A stretch of 64,000 bases of DNA from an uncultured Prevotellaceae bacterium (GTDB lineage: Bacteria > Bacteroidota > Bacteroidia > Bacteroidales > UBA932). The stretch spans positions 90,899 through 154,898 of the forward strand of contig CAMVFZ010000004.1 in assembly GCA_947166905.1 (NCBI GenBank). The letters run 5' to 3'. The position numbers were made by a program, and so were the translations under genes. Under the pieces are notes generated by a model, which saw only the letters and a program-made list of their open reading frames with translations, was not told where the DNA came from and made no database searches. Each line of letters starts with the position of its first letter. The first letter of the stretch is position 1. This document shows, piece by piece, positions 59,211-64,000 of the stretch.

Positions 59211-61559
59211 ATGAAGATTTTCAGAAAGACAGGCGTTTCGACGCTGATCAATATCCTGGGAATGAGCGTCGCTTTTGCGGCGGCGATGATCCTGATGGTG
59301 CAGGTGCGCTGGGATACGACCTTTGACGCCAATTATGAAGGGCACAAGCAGGTGTTCCGGATGGAGAACAACTGGATGGACAAGGGGTTGTTCAGCACGT
59401 CCTTTTCCCGGCCGATGATTGAAATCATTAAAACGGCCAGTCCCAATATCGAGGCTCTGGGGACTTACTGGACTATGCCCCACGAAGCTACATTAAAGAA
59501 AGACGGGGAAGAGACGATATTATCCGTTCCCTCTGCCAGAGTTGACAGTTCCATGTTCTCCGTGTTCCCATTTGAGTGGGTTGAGGGCTCGGCCAGGGAA
59601 TTCATCGCCGGCGAGACGGCGGTCGTGAGCGAGGAATATGCGAAGACCTTCTTCGGCGACGAGAGTGCCCTCGGCAAAAACTTCAAGGCTGGTAACGGAG
59701 TCGAGGTTCGAGTCATTGGCGTTTTCAAGGATATGCCCAAAAACTCCAACATGCACTATGGCGTGCTTGTTAATCTGGGTGATGATTACCTTGATAATTC
59801 CAATGAGTGGTCCTTCCCCGCATTTGTAAAGCTGAAAGATCCAACCCTGGCCAAGGAAACTGAGACTCAGATGGTGAACACCTTGCTGGAATATTTGGGC
59901 GATAATGTGGATGAAGAAGATGCCGATGAATTCCGGAAAGGTTTCCGCATCAGCAACGTGCATGATGCCCATTTCGAACGGGATGTCCGGGCCAATATCG
60001 CCAGCGCCAACAAGGCGATTACCATTACGCTGGCTGCCATTGCCATCCTGCTGATTCTCATCGCCATCATCAACTTTATCAATTTCGCTTTTGCGGAGAT
60101 TCCTTTCCGCATCAAGGACATCAACACGCGCAAGGTGCTGGGAGAAGGTCGCGGTTCTTTGATCGTGCGCCAGCTGCTGCACGCCGGGCTTATCGCACTC
60201 ATCGCGTTTGCGATAGCCTGCCTGATCATGCACGTAGTGGCAGGATCTTCCTGGGCGTCGTATGTGTCCGACAGCCTGACGCTGAAGAATAATATCGGCA
60301 TTCTGGCGCTGATGCTGGGCGTGGCGCTGGTTTCGGCCGTCATTGCAGGCCTTGCTCCGGCACTGTACTCCACTTCCCAGCCTGCCGCATTGGTGTTGAA
60401 AGGCTCTTATGGAACCAGCGTGAAGGGTAAGGCGTTGAGAAACATTCTGGTGGGCCTTCAGTTTGTGCTATCGTTCCTCTTTATCCTGATGGCCCTGTTC
60501 GTGGGCGTTCAGACCAAGTATATGATGGGAAAGGACATGGGGTTCGATGAAGCCCGCGTCCTTCAGACCTGGTGCGGTTATCCGGCTGGGAATCAGAAAG
60601 ATGCCCTGAAGAGTCACCTGCTGCAGAATCCTTCGATTGAAGCCGTGACTTTCTGTGACGCCCAGCTTGTTTCGGACCAGAAGATGGGCTGGAGCCGGAC
60701 GGGCGATGACGGCCAGCAGGTGTTTATGGAAGTGCTGCCCGTTGATGTTGATTTCGTGAGGTTCTTCGGACTGGAGATTATGGAAGGCCGTGATTTCCGG
60801 GAGTCTGACAATCAAAGCGAGACGGGATGTTTTATTCCCAATGAAACGTTTATGCAGATGTTCCCGCAGTACCGTGTCGGAAGCCTTATGGGCGGACACG
60901 TGGATAACGCAGAGATTATCGGCGTGGTGAAGGATTTCAACTTTAAGAGCCTGCAACATCCTATGGGCCCGCTGGTACTTTATAATTGGGGCAAGGAAGG
61001 ATGGAGATCTTTGGGAGAAATGTACGTTCGAACGGCGCCAGGAGCGGATTTCAAGGAAGTATCTGACTATATCAAGGACGCAATATGCAAGTTTGACCCT
61101 CGCAGGGAACCCGACATGATTACCGTCAGCCATCTGGATAAGAGTATCGAGAATATGTACCAGAGCGAGCAGTCGCTGGGAAAACTCATCACCATCGCCT
61201 CTTTCGTGGCGCTGCTGATCGCCATCATCGGCATCATCGGCCTGGTATTCTTCGAGACGCAGTTCATCCGCAAGGAGATTGCCGTGCGGCGCGTGAATGG
61301 CGCAACCGTGGGCAGCATTTTGCAGATGATTAACAAGAAGTACTTAATAATGGCCGGTGCCAGCTTCGTGATTGCTGCGCCCATTGCCTATTGGCTTATG
61401 ACCGCCTGGCGCAAGGGCTTTGCCTACCAGGCGCCCGTGCCGGTGTGGATCTTCCTTGTTGCGCTGCTGGCCGTCGCAGCCATTACACTGGCCGTGGTTA
61501 CACTCCAGAGTTGGAGAGCCGCAAGTGCTAACCCTGTAGAATCGTTAAAGAATGAATAA
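59211..61559 (+). CDS. MacB/FtsX-type ABC transporter permease
   Basis: A 782-residue permease of the eight-or-so helix Bacteroidota type: an N-terminal helix (about 10-28), a large MacB periplasmic core domain, three helices at about 280-390 with the FtsX motif INFINFAFAEIPFRIKDINTRKVLG, a further helix near 410-430, a second periplasmic domain and three C-terminal helices ending in the ANPVESLKNE tail. It couples ATP hydrolysis by the following ATPase to transport through mechanotransmission. It has no ATPase domain of its own. Confidence 0.9.
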   Translation: MKIFRKTGVSTLINILGMSVAFAAAMILMVQVRWDTTFDANYEGHKQVFRMENNWMDKGLFSTSFSRPMIEIIKTASPNIEALGTYWTMPHEATLKKDGEETILSVPSARVDSSMFSVFPFEWVEGSAREFIAGETAVVSEEYAKTFFGDESALGKNFKAGNGVEVRVIGVFKDMPKNSNMHYGVLVNLGDDYLDNSNEWSFPAFVKLKDPTLAKETETQMVNTLLEYLGDNVDEEDADEFRKGFRISNVHDAHFERDVRANIASANKAITITLAAIAILLILIAIINFINFAFAEIPFRIKDINTRKVLGEGRGSLIVRQLLHAGLIALIAFAIACLIMHVVAGSSWASYVSDSLTLKNNIGILALMLGVALVSAVIAGLAPALYSTSQPAALVLKGSYGTSVKGKALRNILVGLQFVLSFLFILMALFVGVQTKYMMGKDMGFDEARVLQTWCGYPAGNQKDALKSHLLQNPSIEAVTFCDAQLVSDQKMGWSRTGDDGQQVFMEVLPVDVDFVRFFGLEIMEGRDFRESDNQSETGCFIPNETFMQMFPQYRVGSLMGGHVDNAEIIGVVKDFNFKSLQHPMGPLVLYNWGKEGWRSLGEMYVRTAPGADFKEVSDYIKDAICKFDPRREPDMITVSHLDKSIENMYQSEQSLGKLITIASFVALLIAIIGIIGLVFFETQFIRKEIAVRRVNGATVGSILQMINKKYLIMAGASFVIAAPIAYWLMTAWRKGFAYQAPVPVWIFLVALLAVAAITLAVVTLQSWRAASANPVESLKNE

Positions 61560-61580
61560 ATAATTAAATAACAACTCATT

Positions 61581-62261
61581 ATGATTAAAGTTTCCAACCT
61601 TTGCAAAGTCTTCCGGACGGAAGAGATCGAGACCACGGCCCTCAACGGCGTTTCCTTCGAAATCAAGGACGGCGAGTTCGTCGCCATCATGGGCCCGTCG
61701 GGCTGCGGCAAGTCCACGCTGCTCAACATCCTGGGCCTGCTGGATAATCCCACCAGCGGCAGCTATGAACTCCTCGGCACCGAAGTGGGTGGCCTGAAGG
61801 AGAAGGAGCGCACGAAGTTCCGCAAGGGCAACATCGGCTTCGTGTTCCAGAGCTTCAATCTGATCGACGAACTCAATGTCTATGAAAACATCGAGCTGCC
61901 GCTTCGCTATCTCAATATCTCAGCCTCTGAGCGTAAGGCCAAAGTGACTGAGATTATGAAGCGCATGGCCATCAGCCACCGCGCCCAGCACTTCCCGCAG
62001 CAACTCTCCGGCGGTCAGCAGCAGCGCGTCGCTATTGCTCGCGCCGTCGTCGCCGGCCCGAAGTTGATCCTCGCGGATGAGCCCACCGGTAACCTGGACT
62101 CCAAGAACGGCAAGGAAGTGATGGATCTGCTGAAGGAGCTCAACGCCGAAGGCACGACCATCGTGATGGTAACGCACAGCCAGAAGGACGCAGCTCAAGC
62201 ACAGAGAACGATTGACCTGTTTGATGGTCAGATAGTATCGGATGTCAAGAATGAACTGTAA
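61581..62261 (+). CDS. MacB/LolD-type ABC transporter ATPase
   Basis: A 226-residue ATPase with every motif intact: Walker [10 protein letters not shown] near residue 38, Q-loop FQSFNLI, signature LSGGQQQR near residue 137, Walker [13 protein letters not shown] and the H-loop VTHSQ. It energises the MacB-type permeases on both sides of it. It begins 21 bp after the first permease gene; a structured 127-bp leader separates it from the second permease. Confidence 0.95.
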   Translation: MIKVSNLCKVFRTEEIETTALNGVSFEIKDGEFVAIMGPSGCGKSTLLNILGLLDNPTSGSYELLGTEVGGLKEKERTKFRKGNIGFVFQSFNLIDELNVYENIELPLRYLNISASERKAKVTEIMKRMAISHRAQHFPQQLSGGQQQRVAIARAVVAGPKLILADEPTGNLDSKNGKEVMDLLKELNAEGTTIVMVTHSQKDAAQAQRTIDLFDGQIVSDVKNEL

Positions 62262-62265
62262 AAAG

Positions 62266-62379
62266 ATGCCCGGTCGGGGCCTGGCATGACGTTGAGATAT
62301 GGGAAAGCCCCTTGCAGATCCTTTTCATTTAGAGTGTAGTTAGAAAACAAATCATACAAGGGGCCTACCCTTTTGGTAG
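62266..62379 (+). promoter_or_regulatory. Structured leader before the second permease
   Basis: Three possible stems: ATGCCCGG/CCTGGCAT (one mismatch, 62266-62287), GCCCCTTG (62307-62314) with CAAGGGGC (62357-62364), and CTACC/GGTAG (62365-62379) ending 9 bp before the ATG. They could attenuate or process the mRNA within the operon. No known riboswitch is recognised. Confidence 0.3.
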
Positions 62380-62388
62380 TGCAAAGAT

Positions 62389-64000
62389 ATGAAGAAAAAC
62401 TCAGATATTCTAATCAAGGTCCTTTCCCTGGGTGTGGGATTGGCTATGGGTATTGTGCTCATTGCCAAGGTGTTCTTTGAGCTGTCCTACGACAGTTTCT
62501 ACAAGGACATCGACCGGGTGTACACTATCAATACCTGGTATTCCATGCAAGGCGAGGAGAAAGATTACGGCCAGGTGAGCGGCGCTGTTGCCGTGGGCTT
62601 TATGGATGAAGTGCCAGGCGTTGAGGCTGGCACCCGCACCACATATGTGTTCAACGGAAATACCTATCTGGATGAAAATGGCAATAAATTGTCTGGTACC
62701 CTTGTCTGTGCCGACACCTGCTTCTTCCAGGTCTTCGACCGGCCGATTCTTGCCGGTGACCCGGTGAAGGTGCTGGGCAAATGGGGCTCGGTGATGGTTA
62801 ACCGGAGCTTCGCCGAAAAGATGGGCGGCGTACAGGAGTGCATCGGCAAGCAGATATGCAATGCAGATATGGACGGGCTGAAACTGACCATTGAAGGTGT
62901 TTTCGAGGACTTCCCGGAAAATGGCACGCTGGAATACGATATCCTGCTGTCGATGGATACCTATGGCAAGCAGAGTACGGATAACTGGAACGGGAATGAC
63001 CGGTACAAAGGCTATGTGAAATTGTTCCCTGGAGTTGACCCTGGCACACTGTCCGATGGCATCCGCAAAATGCAGGAAGCCCATCAGCCGCTGGCCGAAC
63101 TTGAAGCCCGTGGGATGCAGTTCAAGTATTTTCTGAAACCGTTCAGCTCGCTGCACACGTCCGATCCGGATGTGAGGTCGCAGGTGATTCTGCTTTCGAT
63201 TGTGGCGGCGTTGCTGATTCTGATTTCCCTGCTGAACTACATCCTGATTGTGATTTCTTCGATGGTGAAACGCTCCAAGGAAGTGGGCGTGCGCAAGTGC
63301 TATGGCGCAGAAGGAAAGCATATCTATGGAATGCTGACCAAGGAAGCTCTGCTGCATATTGTGCTTTCACTGGTACTAGCGGCCGTCATCATCTTTGCCG
63401 GCCGGAGCATCGTGGAAAACCTGTTGGGCGTGCCTTTCCAGACGCTGCTTGTGCCGCAGAGCATCGTAGCCATCGCCGCCCTGATTCTCTTCGTGCTGGT
63501 CATCTCGATTGTGGCCCCGGCCGAACTCTACCAACGAATCCCAGTCTATGCTGCGTTGAAGAACTATACGGAGAATTCCCGCAACTGGAAACTGGGACTG
63601 TTGGGTGTGCAAGTGCTTATCAATGTGTTCCTGGTGGTGATGATGCTCATCATTGGCAGGCAGTATCAGAAAGTGTCAAATGCTGATACGGGTTATGATT
63701 ATAAGAACCTGTACTACTTTGATATGTTTGATGGAGACCGTCAGGCGCTGACTCGGGCGGCCCAGACGTTGAGAAGTATTCCGGAGGTCACCGGCGTTGC
63801 TGCCAGTTATAATCTTCCCTTCGAAGGCCCCAGCGGCGACAATGTTTATCTGCCGAATGATGACCGGGAACTATTCAACATTGCAGACCAATATGAATGC
63901 TCAACGGATTTCTATGACCTGATGGGAATTCAATTCCTGGAAGGACGTGCGCCCAGGGATTCTTCGGAGATTGCTGTGGATGAGAAGTTTGTGACCAAGA
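62389..64000 (+). CDS. Second MacB/FtsX-type permease, 3' end outside the window
   Basis: The frame is open from ATG 62389 to the end of the window, 537 codons. It has an N-terminal helix (about 8-26), a periplasmic core domain, three helices at about 268-385 with SMVKRSKEVGVRKCYGAEGK (the FtsX motif between helices) and a helix near 405-425, then a second periplasmic domain that runs off the edge. It is a distinct paralogue of the permease at 59211. Two such permeases around one ATPase suggest a heterodimeric exporter or two exporters sharing parts. Confidence 0.88.
   Translation, partial: MKKNSDILIKVLSLGVGLAMGIVLIAKVFFELSYDSFYKDIDRVYTINTWYSMQGEEKDYGQVSGAVAVGFMDEVPGVEAGTRTTYVFNGNTYLDENGNKLSGTLVCADTCFFQVFDRPILAGDPVKVLGKWGSVMVNRSFAEKMGGVQECIGKQICNADMDGLKLTIEGVFEDFPENGTLEYDILLSMDTYGKQSTDNWNGNDRYKGYVKLFPGVDPGTLSDGIRKMQEAHQPLAELEARGMQFKYFLKPFSSLHTSDPDVRSQVILLSIVAALLILISLLNYILIVISSMVKRSKEVGVRKCYGAEGKHIYGMLTKEALLHIVLSLVLAAVIIFAGRSIVENLLGVPFQTLLVPQSIVAIAALILFVLVISIVAPAELYQRIPVYAALKNYTENSRNWKLGLLGVQVLINVFLVVMMLIIGRQYQKVSNADTGYDYKNLYYFDMFDGDRQALTRAAQTLRSIPEVTGVAASYNLPFEGPSGDNVYLPNDDRELFNIADQYECSTDFYDLMGIQFLEGRAPRDSSEIAVDEKFVTK

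Noticed and set aside
1..64000. tRNA, rRNA, CRISPR arrays, prophage or conjugation genes
   Set aside because: I looked for cloverleaf-like ends, conserved rRNA stretches, regularly spaced repeats and integrase or relaxase motifs and saw none; the only recombination gene is the IS3 relic.

Overview
The window looks like a chromosomal segment of a Bacteroidales bacterium. Promoters carry the Bacteroidota -7 element TAnnTTTG rather than a sigma-70 -10 box. The gene families are typical of the order: DUF4249 lipoprotein with a TonB-dependent receptor, C10 peptidase, DUF4838 protein, DUF4923 protein, S46 dipeptidyl-peptidase, YfhO protein, an EF-G paralogue, and a PEP-binding protein with receiver-like N-terminal domains. 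Base composition is slightly GC-rich except for one AT-rich block. I cannot place it to genus. I saw no rRNA, tRNA or CRISPR array.

Layout. 1-5.4 kb: end of a periplasmic PPIase, a serine-hydrolase lipoprotein, ychF, an EEP-family protein, galK. 5.4-12 kb: CpXC protein, a 1012-residue HExxH/beta-propeller/barrel protein, a thioredoxin-like lipoprotein, galM, thyA, facing folA-mutS. 15-19.6 kb: glycosyltransferase, YfhO-type membrane protein, outer-membrane barrel. 19.6-25.1 kb: a minus-strand operon (transglutaminase protein, secreted protein, NfeD/YuaF-like protein, flotillin) with a candidate small RNA after it. 25.2-38.5 kb: GT2 enzyme, EF-G2-like factor, small regulators, rnhB, S46 peptidase, Mrp ATPase, CDF transporter, then lipoproteins and a DUF4838 enzyme that look carbohydrate-related.

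38.5-45.0 kb is an AT-rich cassette inserted at the 3' end of the DUF4838 gene. It is bounded by an inverted 12-mer and by a 132-bp duplicate of the interrupted gene's end that differs only at four synonymous positions. It carries a C10 protease lipoprotein, a DUF4249 lipoprotein, a TonB-dependent receptor and, convergent to them, one reading frame that joins an ECF sigma factor, a transmembrane helix, a linker and an outer-membrane beta-barrel. This one-protein envelope-spanning sigma factor is the most unusual gene here.

45.2-51.9 kb returns to ordinary genes (PEP-binding protein, serine hydrolase, EEP phosphohydrolase, a ThiL-like protein missing several expected acidic residues, DUF4923 protein), followed by an IS3-family relic. 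52.6-64 kb is a sigma-54 circuit: an NtrC-type response regulator and short histidine kinase, then a HipB/HipS/HipT-like toxin-antitoxin operon, then a TolC / membrane-fusion / MacB-type ABC exporter. Matching -24/-12 promoters and a shared upstream 11-mer lie before the regulator and before the exporter.

Across the window the octamer CATCGGCC/GGCCGATG recurs about 43 times by my count, on both strands, against roughly 2-3 expected from composition. It is sparse in the cassette and in the exporter region.
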